Shown here piece after piece: positions 12,795-24,032 of a stretch of DNA of 64,000 nt (the first letter of the stretch is position 1; the number at the start of each line of letters is the position of its first letter). The notes under the pieces were generated by a model. That model did no database searches and had not been told where the DNA came from. It saw only the letters and a list, made by a program, of their open reading frames with translations. The stretch comes from Capitella teleta (Eukaryota; Annelida; Polychaeta; Capitellidae): the NCBI GenBank assembly GCA_000328365.1, contig KB309044.1, positions 246,552-310,551 of the forward strand, in the 5' to 3' direction. Made by a program: the position numbers and the translations under genes.

Positions 12795-15636
12795 ATGGCG
12801 GATGACGAAGGAGAAGAATTTTTGGATGTATTTCAAGAAGCAATTGCTGACGATAACAGCGATGATTCAGGTTGATAGAAACACCAACTGATAGCTAAAT
12901 TATTACATATTATTTATTTACTGATAATAATTATATGCCAATGTTGAATGTACTAAAGTGCTTGAAATGTAAGCAGTCGATTTCGCGTACGAGTTGTCTG
13001 AGTCTGGCAGTGGTAGAAAACCTACGGCTTCACACAAGCCAATATTGCTTTGAGACTCGAGAGGTGCATTATGATTGATGTTAATTCAGATGCCCCTGAA
13101 ATGATCCAAGATGACACTACAGAGGATGAGGAGGAGGAAGAGGAGGAGGGTGCAATACACAATCAGGAAGTTGTATACGATCGCTCATTGCCGGGGGCTC
13201 ATTCCGTGAGTGCCCATTCCTTCCAGGGCGTATCAATTGGCCGACAGTATTCACAGGAATATGCATGATACGATTCAATAATACGATTTACCCTAAATAT
13301 AAGTGAGGTTTAATTTCTCTTCACAGACAGCTAGAAGATCAGAATGGGTAAAAAAGCAAGTAAATTCCGGCGTGAATTCTGTCGACCTTTGGTATGTGCT
13401 GACAGTGACATCACCAATAAGTCTAAACATGATCTCTCTGCAGTATTTAGGGGACGATTTACAAGACGTGTCAGGACGAACGATCCATGACGAAGACTCA
13501 TATCTGACACTACCATTGTTGGCTCTACCGGGGGTCGTCTTGACCCCTGGTCAGACTATTCCTCTGCACCTGTTTGAACCTTCGGTCGTGTCTATGGTAC
13601 GCCACATCCTGACCACTGACCGGACGTTTGGTCTGCTGACCGCCAGGTGTGTTACATCAAATTACAGAGAGCTGTCAATTCATCTTAGGGTCATCATAGG
13701 GTCAACTCCGATGAGCCGGTGATAGGAACTACCGCTGAGATTCTGGCAGTGAAGGATGAAGAAGATGACCGGTCAGGGGTCAGCGTGGTTCGCGTGAAAG
13801 CCATCGGGAGACAGCGCTTCCAGGTTTTGGAGTCAAGGAGGCAGGTGGATGGGTCAGCATACCTTGCTCACATTAACAGCGCAAACAAAAGCAATTATTT
13901 CTACCTCAGAATGCTCATGGGTAAAGTGCTGATTCTGCCCGAAAGCCAGCTGTGTGATGCGCTTGAGGGTGCTGTGGCTCCCTCTCTGAGAAGAAGAGGA
14001 GTGACATTACGCTCAACTGGCAAGGTCAGAACTATCAATCCTTGAATGATTTATCAATTGATTAATTCCAGTTCAACAAACTGTCCTCGGCTTACGCCAC
14101 AAGTTTACCCCCTTGGGTGTACAAGCAGTATGATGCAGTGGGTGGCTGTATATATTGAATGATTGATGTATTGATTGATTTGACGTCATTGCAGGATGAT
14201 CTCATGCAGCGTTTGCGCTGTGAGCTTCTCAGTTGGAATGATCATTTGGATCTGCGTTCAATACCAGAAGACGCGTCACAGTTCTCGTTCTGGTTGGCCA
14301 GCAATCTTCCGCTTGATGACGGCCAGAAGCTGCGTCTGTTGCGATTGCATTGTTCGGTGCAGCGGTTAAGATGCGAACTCAGTTTGATGCAGAGGTGCAG
14401 CGCGCTTTGTTGCAAGAATTGTGCTTTGAGGATTGCTGAGAAGAAAGATGTGTTTTGCATGGCGGATGAAGGCCCGATCGGGGCGTACGTGAACCCTGGG
14501 GGTCATGTGCATGAGACGCTCACTTTGTACAAAGCGCAAGGGCTCACTCTGATTGGCCGACCCAGTACGGAGAACAGCTGGTTCCCAGGGTCAGTGTTTT
14601 TGTTGAATTTAAGGGGTTCGAACTCTGAAATTTGGAATTTTTCTATCTTGACAATTTATCAGTATTATCTGCCAACTTGAGATGTCAAAATCTTTTGCTG
14701 CATTATTAATTAAAGGGAGGGAGAACTGGTTAAAGGGAGGGAGAACTGGTTAAAAATTGACTTTGAGTCGTTATTTGATGCACCATAAATGATTCCTATG
14801 CCTGGCCCACACAAGGAATATCATCGCTAACGATTACGCGGGCGATATATTGCTAACTAGGCGTGATGTCAGCAGCTGTGATGAAACACCGAGTTCCCCA
14901 TCTGTTACAATGGGCCTCGTCATATCAGCGTGTCCTGCGACTAAACCCTTGGATATTTTTTTTATTTTTTTTTCGGAAATAGATAGAATAATCATTTTGC
15001 CACCAGTCAGGCGCGAAACAAAATTTTATTTTCGCTATTTTTCTTATTTTAACAAGCGATTTTCTAGGACACCTACCATGTTTCTCATCCTGAAACAGTA
15101 AAAAGGTCAGCCAGAGTGCACCACGCATGCGCTTTCGTTTCGTAAACAACAAAGATGTCCTTTTATGGCGAAGATGATCTGGTCTGATTGGCTGAAATCG
15201 ATAGCTTCACGAGGGGAACGGGACCAATCACGGCAAGCCTTCAGCTGACGTTTGCCTCCTATACTTCGTAATGGAAGTCATTCTCCCATAGGCCCAATGC
15301 TAACTCCGATATTCGGAATGCATTATTTCCTTACGCTTGCATCCAGGCATGGTGTTTTTGGCACGGAATGCTATCAATTGGTGCTATGAGTCAATAGAAC
15401 ATCACTTAAAATTCAGTTCCCCATCCCTTTAATTTATTATAAAGATATTTTTCCCTTTCAGATATGCATGGACGATTCTTCAATGTCGCAACTGTATGCA
15501 ACATATGGGGTGGAAATTCAATGCTGTTAAGGGAAAATTGAAACCAGAAAAATTCTGGGGATTATGTCGTTCATCCTTGATTCCTGGAATCCTAGAAGAA
15601 AGTGAGGGAACAGAGGAATGGAGACCATCCATGTGA
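12795..15636 (+). CDS. CRBN: Cereblon, substrate receptor of the CRL4 ubiquitin ligase
   Basis: Eight exons, all in phase: 12795-12870, 13090-13205, 13444-13646, 13700-13852, 13910-14024, 14072-14137, 14195-14589, 15462-15636; 432 residues (human 442). The order is acidic N-terminus (DEEEEEEEG), LON-like domain (GRTIHDEDS, LTPGQTIPLHLFEP, GTTAEILAV, VKAIGRQRFQVLE), DDB1-contact helical region (PPWVYKQYDADDLMQRL), and C-terminal CULT/thalidomide-binding domain. Zinc ligands are CCKNC and CRNC; the three pocket tryptophans (SWFPG, YAWT, MGWKF) are kept. Human His378 is Asn and human Val388 is Ile here. Intron 4 is only 57 bp; intron 7 holds a MITE. The role is to recruit substrates with C-terminal cyclic imide degrons to CUL4-DDB1-ROC1. 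Poly(A) signal at 15834. The gene is intact. Confidence 0.95.
14710..15432 (+). mobile_element. TTAA-flanked MITE, copy 1, in cereblon intron 7
   Basis: A block of about 720 bp nearly identical (over 90% by eye) to 31041-31751. Its left end reads TTAAAGGGAGGGAGAACTGG, and the reverse complement of its right end reads TTAAAGGGATGGGGAACT, so the ends are imperfect inverted repeats of about 18 bp that include TTAA on both sides. This copy has the first 20 bp duplicated in tandem at its left end. No open frame is seen, so it is non-autonomous. TTAA targets with AGG-type ends are known in the Kolobok and piggyBac superfamilies; the AGGG start suggests Kolobok-like. It ends 29 nt before the exon 8 acceptor. 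Confidence 0.8.
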
Positions 15637-15833
15637 AGGACATTTTGAAATGATCATGCCATATTTGGTATTATCACTTGCTTAGTATTTATTATGCATA
15701 CATTGTAATACACATCATTTTGTGTGGATTTAAAATCAATTTATTTTGAAGTGCATCATTTACTTGTCCTTGCATTTCTTACGGATGTTTTTGATATGAA
15801 AGTACAATGTTACATCTATTTCTTTGCTGGCTT

Positions 15834-15839
15834 AATAAA
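15834..15839 (+). terminator. Poly(A) signal of cereblon
   Basis: AATAAA about 200 nt after the CRBN stop codon at 15634-15636, in an AT-rich 3' UTR and before the ATP23 gene. Confidence 0.55.
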
Positions 15840-16225
15840 ATGTGATGAATTAGCAATATATGTCTTTGGCTAAGTACTTTTACTATGTACGAAAATTACA
15901 TTGAGCCAATCGTAAAATTGAGTGCGTTATGATAATATCTAGAGGGTCTCTATGAGGAGAGAAGCAACAAATCAAGTATACTTTTCAGATGTCCCAACTC
16001 CGAAAAAGAAGTAGAATGTACGTGGTGAATCAAGTTGAAACCAGGCATACTTTTATTTGGAATCCATAGACAAGATGGTCTAAGATCATTATTTGTTTTT
16101 GCTTCGACATCCTCAGGATCTTTCCAGAAGCAGAATTTACTGTCGTTCGCTGGTCTTCTAGAGGTACTCACTCGACCTTCACCTTCTATTGCAACAGACG
16201 AAATTTCAAGCTTATAAGGTTAAAC

Positions 16226-17963
16226 ATGTCAGATAAAGACGGCGAAAAGGGCAAACAAGATTACGGAAGAGATGTGGAAGCCGATGATGGGTATTCTTTC
16301 TATCCAGAAAGAAAAGCAGAAACTCAAAAATCTTCACTTTTCTCCTCGGCATTTTCGACGAAAGCGAGAAGGAATTTAACATGCATGGAAAACGTTCTGT
16401 GGTGTTCGAAAAATCGTGAGTATTAATCATTAAATAGGAATTCATTGGCAACCACGATCAAAGATATGAACCAGCTTAACAGTTTGAGTTAGATGACAAT
16501 TATTCATCTTCAAATTCACACCAGCACTTTTTCTCGAACCACGTGAGTCATAACGTTCGAAATTTTGTGCGTTATGATTGTACAATATAACGATAGCAAA
16601 ATTTTGAATGCTGCTTTTCCAGACCCTTACGTGAAGTTATTGATGGGGGCACTAAGGAGCCAAGGATGGTGAGATTTATTATTAGCCAGCACTTGAAATT
16701 GATTAATTATATAATTAATTATTACTTAATTAAATTAATACAACACTTGCATTTTACAGTCCTGTGGACACCCGACGTCATGTCTCTTGCGAGGATTGCA
16801 CTTCGGTCGTCAACGGAGGCTACGACCCCACTAACAACCAGGTAATTATTTTATATAATGTAACATCAACCAACAATGAATTTATGTGTTTTGCATGTGA
16901 AGGTCGTGATTTGCCAGAATAACAGCGTGAAACAGGCGCACGCTTGCAGCGTCTTAGTTCATGAACTCATTCACATGTTCGACTATTGTCGAGCAAAAGT
17001 GGACTTCAAAAACATAGAGCATCTAGCATGCACAGAGGTCAGAAATCAGAAGGGTCAAAAGGTCAATGCTCTGAAGGCCTTGTATTCTCTTCAGATCAGA
17101 GCTGCGATGTTTACACATTGTTCGATAGCTGCGTCCATTGCAGAGGGAGACATTTCTAAACTGACCCCTTGGAAAGTGGACAAGAAACATGCGGTGAGTC
17201 GCATTTCACTCTGCAATCAGCGCTTGTAGAAATTTGTGCAGCACAAAATTTCATGAAGTTAATGTACACTTACTTATATTGGCAAATAGAATATTTGGCG
17301 TTTTCTATATTTTGGTTATAGTGGTGATATTATTTTGTCGAATCTCAATGTGATACTGCTAAAGGAACACATTTCTGTGACTTCTATCATCCTTATACTT
17401 CTGCATTGGCGATTTTAATTAAATTTGGCGATTAATCTTAGTTCGCCAAATTCGTCAAATTCAATGCCTCGCCAATGTTAGTACTCCTACAGTAACTTTG
17501 AAAAGTTCTATCCGTGCATGCAAAAATCTATTCATTATTGAATTGCATAAATTAAAAATTATTCCAGAATATACGTCAAGATCTTTTATCGCATATCCTT
17601 AGCGGATAATTTCTGTCTTCTAACATCTCAGTGTCAAAGTATTTAATTCCACCAAACACCAGCCCCAGTTGTCCATGTTCAAAGGTTCATTAGATCAAAT
17701 ACCAACTGGTCCTGATATTGAATAACCTTTTGAACCCAAATACCTTATGATTTTCTTGGCAGGATTGCGTGAAGAAGAGAGCCATCAAGTCCATCCTGTG
17801 GGTCAGAGACGTTGATGAGGCTGAGGCAGCGCGTGTCGTGGACAAAGTTTTTGACAAATGCTATGGTGACATGGAACCATTTGGCAGAATTCCAAGAAGG
17901 AAATCAAATGATATGCAGCGTAGTTTTAACGAAGGATATTTATACGGATATTGCAATCGATGA
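16226..17963 (+). CDS. ATP23: ATP23 mitochondrial inner-membrane metalloprotease
   Basis: Six exons join in phase: 16226-16415, 16623-16668, 16760-16841, 16903-17037, 17095-17193, 17763-17963; 250 residues (human 246). Recognised from YVKLLMGAL, the CEDC and NGGYDPTNNQ strand, VICQNN, the zinc-protease motif HELIH (VLVHELIHMFDYCR), HLACTE, and the C-terminal EPFGRIPRRK. The family processes the Atp6 precursor in yeast and assists F1Fo assembly from the intermembrane-space side. The many cysteines agree with Mia40-type import. Intron 4 is 57 bp and stop-free, and intron 5 contains a dispersed repeat. The N-terminus is species-specific. The gene lies 590 bp downstream of the cereblon stop, same strand, and is intact. 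Confidence 0.93.
17281..17492. repeat. Dispersed repeat family R1, copy A (in ATP23 intron 5)
   Basis: The left part (atatttggcgttttctatattttggttatagtgg...) matches 24920-25012, and the right part (cacatttctgtgacttctatcatccttatacttctgcat...) matches 55606-55722. Taken together this is the most complete of three copies in the window. No coding capacity and no clear ends. It is probably a MITE or SINE, but I cannot assign a family. Confidence 0.6.
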
Positions 17964-18000
17964 GGAATAGTATATTTTATCTTGTCATTGTGTAATTGCA

Positions 18001-18006
18001 AATAAA
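18001..18006 (+). terminator. Poly(A) signal of ATP23
   Basis: AATAAA 38 nt after the ATP23 stop codon. This gives an unusually short 3' UTR if used; no other AATAAA was seen close by on this strand. Confidence 0.6.
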
Positions 18007-18719
18007 ATTTGGTTATTATGTAAATTAGACTTTTTTGGGGGGTTGTATATGTGATGTACGTAATAATTAAATTTTCATAATTGAAAATTAAAATTCATTA
18101 CTTGATTTGGGGGGGAAAAAGATATACAGGGTCAGAGATATCAATTATGTGCAAGTATTACGATCTGAATTATTGATTAAGGACTTAATCGCCCAATGTC
18201 CAATGAGCAAACAACGGCCTCCCCACCAGATCGGAATGGCCAAATGGGTATTGCACAGTGCTGCTTGCCATTAATTTATGGAAAAATAACTCTAGACTAA
18301 TCAGCCAAGGAAATATAAATTATATAGATTGATCAAACTCACTTGAAGCAAATAGCACTGCACCATTGTACGTTAGTACCGGGCTTGGAGTATATGTGTA
18401 CTCTCCAAAAAGCACCACCAAAGTTCCTCAATTGATTAGCGATCTGACCATTACTTTCAATGGCTCTGCAGATGTATTCATATTTTCTTGGGAGTTCATA
18501 ACTTCTCTTAACATTCAGTTTTGAAGCAACTTTCATGTATACCTTTGTGCCCTTGGCAGTTCTTCTGGTGTGAATTAATGTTTGATAGGAGCTTCAGCTG
18601 GCCTGTCATTGCAAGGCTTGGTTTCATTGCTAAATTTGTACCACCGGTACCTCTCAAAAGGAATTGTTCTAAAATTGGAATACACACAATTATTAAACAA
18701 ATATTTGACAGAGGGCTTC
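18007..18719. other. Intergenic, no gene recognised
   Basis: Convergent spacer between ATP23 (plus) and the sulfotransferase remnant (minus). Open frames on both strands at 18339-18820 have no recognisable motif, though part of 18575-18720 could be the decayed 3' end of the remnant. Confidence 0.45.
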
Positions 18720-21700
18720 ATCACACTGTCTTTAACGGCGGGCTGCTGATACCCCTTGTCGTCTCCATGGCAACTGTTCTTAAAACAAAAGAAACATTTC
18801 GTGTAGTTGTTAAGAAACATTTGCTGATCAAAGTACGAGGCAAATCAAAGAATTTCTCAACTTTTGCCAAGTCAGTTGTGGGATTCTCCAAAGCGAGGCT
18901 ATCCCCATTGACAATGCAATCTGTCGCCTTGGAAACAGCGCCATCCACCGCGATAGGTGATTGGCGTAGAGGGATCTCCGGTAGCAACCCCACTTCGTGT
19001 TTATCATTCCGTTCTGGATCATCATCTACAGTAGGGTGTGTGATTTCTCTGAGGCATCAGGGGTCTTCTGGTATCTGCGCATGGAGAGATAATCTGAAAC
19101 CATCCTCACGACTGGATCCCGTAGAAACGACGATGATCTTCGTCGTGTTGTTCAGAGCGAATTCCATGAGAAGAACCATGTTACTGTGCAGGTACTCGAT
19201 CTGCGCAGTCTTCAGGACAACGACCTTACCCCGACCCCTCCGGAGGCGGCGGAGCCAGTTGCTTGGATCAATGGTGAGGCATCCGACCTGGATAAGAAGC
19301 CGTTCTCAGCCATGGTGCACGAGGTCTTTGTGTGTCGACACAGGAAGGAGTGCGGAGCTGACGTCCCCGCCTTCCTAGCCCCGGTGATGATGACAGAAGG
19401 GTACTTCTTCTTTAATTCGTCTTCCATTACAGCGTACAGGACCTCCTGTTCGTTGGTTTGATTCGCTAGAGTCCGTGACGTCATCAACGCATCGGGTGCA
19501 TGTCGCGAGATTCGGTTTCTGCCGACCAATGACGTTCCGTTCTGAATCGAATGAACCAGGCATCGGAAGGGGAGGCGGAGAGGAAGGGGGTTTATCACGT
19601 AATTGCAACTCAAGATTTGGGGGGATTCCTCTTTAATTCTAAGTAAGCTGATCAGGACAATAATGATATCTCTGGAGAAAGGATCCGGAATTAAATAAAG
19701 TGTGCTCTTCTTTCTGGGTGTTGGCGAATGTTTCTTAATGATTTAAATTTTTTTTAACTGGCTATAAATTTGTGCAATAATGAATGACTAACATTTGCGG
19801 CCTCAAACAGTTAATTTATATCTAAGATTGCGTGCATGTCTAGCAACATGCTTTAGAAATACAGAAGCATATGAGATATATCAGGTCAGAGTCCTCGCAT
19901 CGATTTATAAACTCGATATGATAATATAATAATTCACGTCCTGAGTTAATCGCATGTGCCGATTTTTCTGGTTATTATATAGTATACCACAGCAAACGAA
20001 TGTATTATTGCATAATGCACCCCATTTACAGAGATGGAAATAGAGTCCGTTAATTGTGACAATTCATGACATGAAAACTGAGCAAAATTATCTTTTGTTT
20101 ACCTTCATCTGCGACACAATGCAACTGTTGTGTGAGGAGTTGAATCTGTCGTTCGTGGCGACATCGTTTTCGAGTCGATCACAACTGATAAACACACAGA
20201 CAAACAGCGCACATCAACATCACAAACCTCGGCCCCGTCGACATCGCTATTCCGTGTGTCGGAATGGAACTTCAAGATGGATAATGGTGAGATGGACAAG
20301 AAATTTGTGTTCTCGTTGGCTCCCAAGCCACTGCGAGTGAACGGTTGCAGCGGCGCAATACTGCCCAACTGCGTAACAAGGCCGGGTGCTGTGTATTACT
20401 GTCTATGCATGGCGGTATGCAGGATAAAGAACCCTTGGGATTTGTCGATAAGAGTAGGGGGAACCCCGGTCCCGGTCTTCTGTTCTGGCGCCCGTATCAC
20501 CCGAATGGGTTGGGTGGAGCCGTAAAACCCCAATTACACACAAGCAATGCACACAAATATCATACTCAGTTGCATCACTTCAGTCATTCGGAATTCTGAT
20601 TCAGTTGGTTCGCCATTGGAATAAACATTTAGTTTATGCCATTAGAAATTTATTTTCAGCGCAAAATTTAACATGAATTTGAATCTAAGTTTAATTAAAT
20701 GTTGGCCAGCATTATTAATTAATTATAAGTTACATCATTACATGTAATGTAACATTGAAGTCTGTACGCAGCCAATACATAGGGACCTAATATTATATCA
20801 TTTCTGCTCATAAAAATATTGCATCATGCAGTTAACACAGAGTTAAGTTCGATATTTCTCCCTTTCTTTGGGTTCGCTTTATATCGCATACAAGTGGTTT
20901 TTGAAGAATCTTTCGCCGAAAGAGAGAAAAATTAATCACCCTTAAGATACACATTTTGGGGTGTTATTTTTCTTTTCATGCAACAATATTGAGAATGAAC
21001 GAGATTCTATAACAACCAATGGCAATAGGGACCAGTAGATCGGGAATTGCAACTTGAGGTTTGCCTTCATAGAATCATCAGAAAACATAGCGTCACGGTC
21101 ATGTGAATTCATAGTGATTTTCCGGATATCATAACCGCACAAAATCAAGTCATGCACTGCAAGTTAATTAAATGCACTAGAGACATACATGACTCATAAA
21201 ATCGCTTTGGTGTACGTATCTTGACTCACTAAATTCACGTATGTATAATGTAACGGACAAACAAATAAGCAGCTCAGACAGTTTTTAATATTTTTTTATG
21301 GTTCTGATTCCAATAAATTGTATAAATAAACCGACATCAAACGAAACAAAATAACAACTATGACTCAACTAGAAGCATTCACTTACGTAATATGAAATTT
21401 GTTTTGTTTCTTAAAAAGAAAACGCTATATTGTAATAAAAATAAAACTTTATGTACATGCATTTATAATGTTATACTTGCATAGCAAGTATAGCTATTGC
21501 GTAATAGTTCATTGCCTCCCTTTCACCGAGTGCACTGACGGATGTCCCTCCCTCGCTGGCATCACCCCAGCCACTCCGCTCCTTGATGAAACATTCCTCT
21601 CCTCCTCACGATCATGAGGAAGTTTGTTCTTCAGATAACTGTGCATTAACGACGGTGGATTAGCCACCGGAAGTACGACTTTCGACGTCACATTCATGAT

Positions 21701-21922
21701 TCCCACCGCGCGACTAATCCCGGCCCGGATCACGTCAACTTCCGTCAAGTTTCGCCCAAACTGACTGTTCACTTCGATGACACGGCGTTTGTATTCGACG
21801 TTTAGCACCGTCACCGGCACGGCTGCTCCGCCGCGTACCGTCCAAGCGTTCCATGTCTCAATGACAACCAAGAGTGAAATTGCAACCAGGAGTCCTGATT
21901 TCAAGTGTTTAGACAGCTTCAT
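18720..21922 (-). pseudogene. Heparan sulfate 3-O-sulfotransferase-like gene, decayed
   Basis: Two pieces on the minus strand. The 5' piece 21922-21527 encodes a type II anchor (MKLSKHLK, then a hydrophobic stretch LLVAISLLVVIE) and a stem; it ends at a plausible donor CTCG|GTG. The 3' piece starts at 19541 after acceptor ttcag, in matching phase, and shows the PAPS-binding motif PSVIITGARKAGTSA, LRDPVVRMVSDYLSMRRYQ, RRSLYANHLSRWMALFP, IVNGDSLALENP, KVEKFFDL and KCFFCFKNSC, in the order of the HS3ST family. These lie in different frames: there are shifts between the PAPS site and 19270, before LRDPV (about 19130), after FPRRQ (about 18930) and near 18830, plus an in-frame TAG at 19026-19028. 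The FFD...WY block appears lost. Neighbouring genes are intact, so poor sequence quality is an unlikely cause. A SINE sits in its intron. Confidence 0.7.
20345..20537. repeat. Short interspersed retroposon S1, copy 1
   Basis: About 190 bp that match 63585-63765 at roughly 85-90% by eye (ctgcccaactgcgtaacaag, gcaggataaagaaccc, gagtagggggaa, gggtggagccgtaaaacccc). It lies in the large intron of the sulfotransferase remnant. It has no tail repeat here, whereas the other copy ends in (TCAC)n and has a 12-bp target duplication. Confidence 0.75.
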
Positions 21923-24032
21923 GTTGTCATATTTCCTGCTCGGAATGTTATGGTAGCAAAGATGCAAGTAGCACAGACGAGCGCCTGTCACGCTCTGGTG
22001 GTCGCAACCACACTGCCACCGAAGCCGTCTGACTGCTGTGAGCCCACGTGATACTAACACTCAGCTCGTGCAAAATAAACACAAATTATTACATCATGGT
22101 ATTTTATAGAGGATTGAAGCGTGTGCGTTCGATGATCGGGACCAGGATGATACTCCTTGTTATTAGTGTTCCACACAATCCGCCATGCACTGTAGACAGA
22201 GAGAAAAGCTCAGTGTTTAATGTAATGCGCGTCGGTCAACATATATGGTCAGAACTCAGAATAGATATGAAGAAAGCTGCTTATTCGAAAAGAGTTATTG
22301 GAAATGTCTTCGGTGAATGTCCATATGCCATGCTTTCCTTTGACCTACTTGTGATCGGTCAAGTGACGGTCAGTTTAGCTTAGAAGTGGTCACCATTCAC
22401 CTTCCACTTTATATATAAACCTTTAACCTAGGCGATGTTCAGTGTGTCATATTTAAACCAGTGAGGTATACATTAACAAGGAATGAGCCATCCCTTCCCT
22501 CGTAGCCCTGTTGCCGTCCAGCTTTCGTGAACTCTCTTCGCCTAATTCTATATTTAATATGCGTTCTGGAAAAAAAAAATATCTTTATTATACATTATCG
22601 TTCTTTAGATAATTTCTTCTTTGAGAATAATTTACCTTATTAATTATGATTAATTCAAAATCAAGGCATTTATTGCTTGGTGAGTTTGCTGCAAATATAC
22701 CTCCATTATTAGAACGACGATAAGCACATTTATTTCTCCTGACATTACTCTTGTTTTGATTGCATGGGGACATTGTTTCCAAACATTAAAGGCGTCGAAC
22801 CCATACTTGACTGTCTGAAAGTATATCGTATATGGCATTGAACTCTCATAACACCTTCTTTTAATTAATTTAATTGTATTCTGATTGGATTGTGTAATAA
22901 TTAGTATTCTCTACCAAGTATTATGAATAGCATTGAATGGTTGTCAAATGATTCCTCATTTTCTCTTTAATTTATTACGCTTTTTTTTTCCCTTCTATTC
23001 ATGGGATATTCAATCAACAGAAACACACAAAGATGTTACTCAACGCGCTTATTTCCTATTAAGGAAATTTCCTCAATTTAGTTCAGCGATAATTACACAT
23101 AGGGCCAAGTAAAAAATCCTCAAATAGATTCCCCCCAACTGGGACATAATAATGACCCTCGATCGACAATAGTCAGCGTCCAGGGTGGTCTCGTGTCATT
23201 CCGAGGGGTCGGAGGTCTTCTTCTATAAGTTCCAGTGAACTTTTAAACTTTTCGATCGCCGCGAGGGAACTCATTATCAGCACCTTTCTTCGAAGTCAAC
23301 ATGATCTTCACGTAATAAATTAATAATTATATCGGTCTCTTTGATTTTATTTATATTTTTCATTACCAGATGTTCTGCTGAAAACAATCTCCATAATTTG
23401 ATGCCAAAACCACCGTGATTTCTGTATGTTCTCCATAAGTGCTGATTACCATACAATTATGGTTTTCATTACATATTTACGAGAGCTAATAAGTCCAAGC
23501 CTCCAGGTTCCCGTTGGTTCAATGCACCCCACACTCTCCTCAGCTTAATTAAACCGCAGGCACGTGTAGTTGAGTGCTTGATTGTTTGAAGTGAACAGCC
23601 TCAGTTTCTTATGTGCTTCAAGTACAGGTGTTGCTTGAAGATTAATCAGAATGCTATCTAGGTTTACCGTGTTTTGTTTAGGTGATCTGTAGACATAGTT
23701 ATTGAAGAATCATGTGATTTATTCGATCTGTTGCTCATTAATTCGATTAATTACCTGGAAATTGAAATATATTTTTTCTCTAATTTATTCCACGTTTTAA
23801 GCAGTACGTAAAGTGGCAAGTGCTGACAATTAGTATGACCGATATAATAATGAGACAACTGTGCTGTTATCACCCAATATCAGCACGGTGCATGGAGCTG
23901 ATATCAGACGTTGTTGCTGCTTATCAGAACAGCGGCGTTGTGACGTGTGACATATATTTTAGGTAAATAATTTAAGAATTATAAGTTGATGGACACGAAC
24001 CAACTCTTTCCACCAGACATTCGAGAGAAAAC
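21923..24032. other. Intergenic, no gene recognised
   Basis: Upstream region of the sulfotransferase remnant and then AT-rich DNA. I see no exon with recognisable homology on either strand. Confidence 0.5.

Noticed and set aside
14590-15461. MITE as an intron-creating 'introner'
   Set aside because: Both introns extend 120-150 bp beyond the left end of the MITE, and the cereblon one interrupts the gene at WFPG|YAWT, where I recall a junction in vertebrates; insertion into an existing intron is the simpler reading.
18521-19378. 285-residue plus-strand open frame
   Set aside because: It is antisense to the HS3ST-like remnant, whose motifs on the minus strand explain the sequence; no recognisable plus-strand protein.
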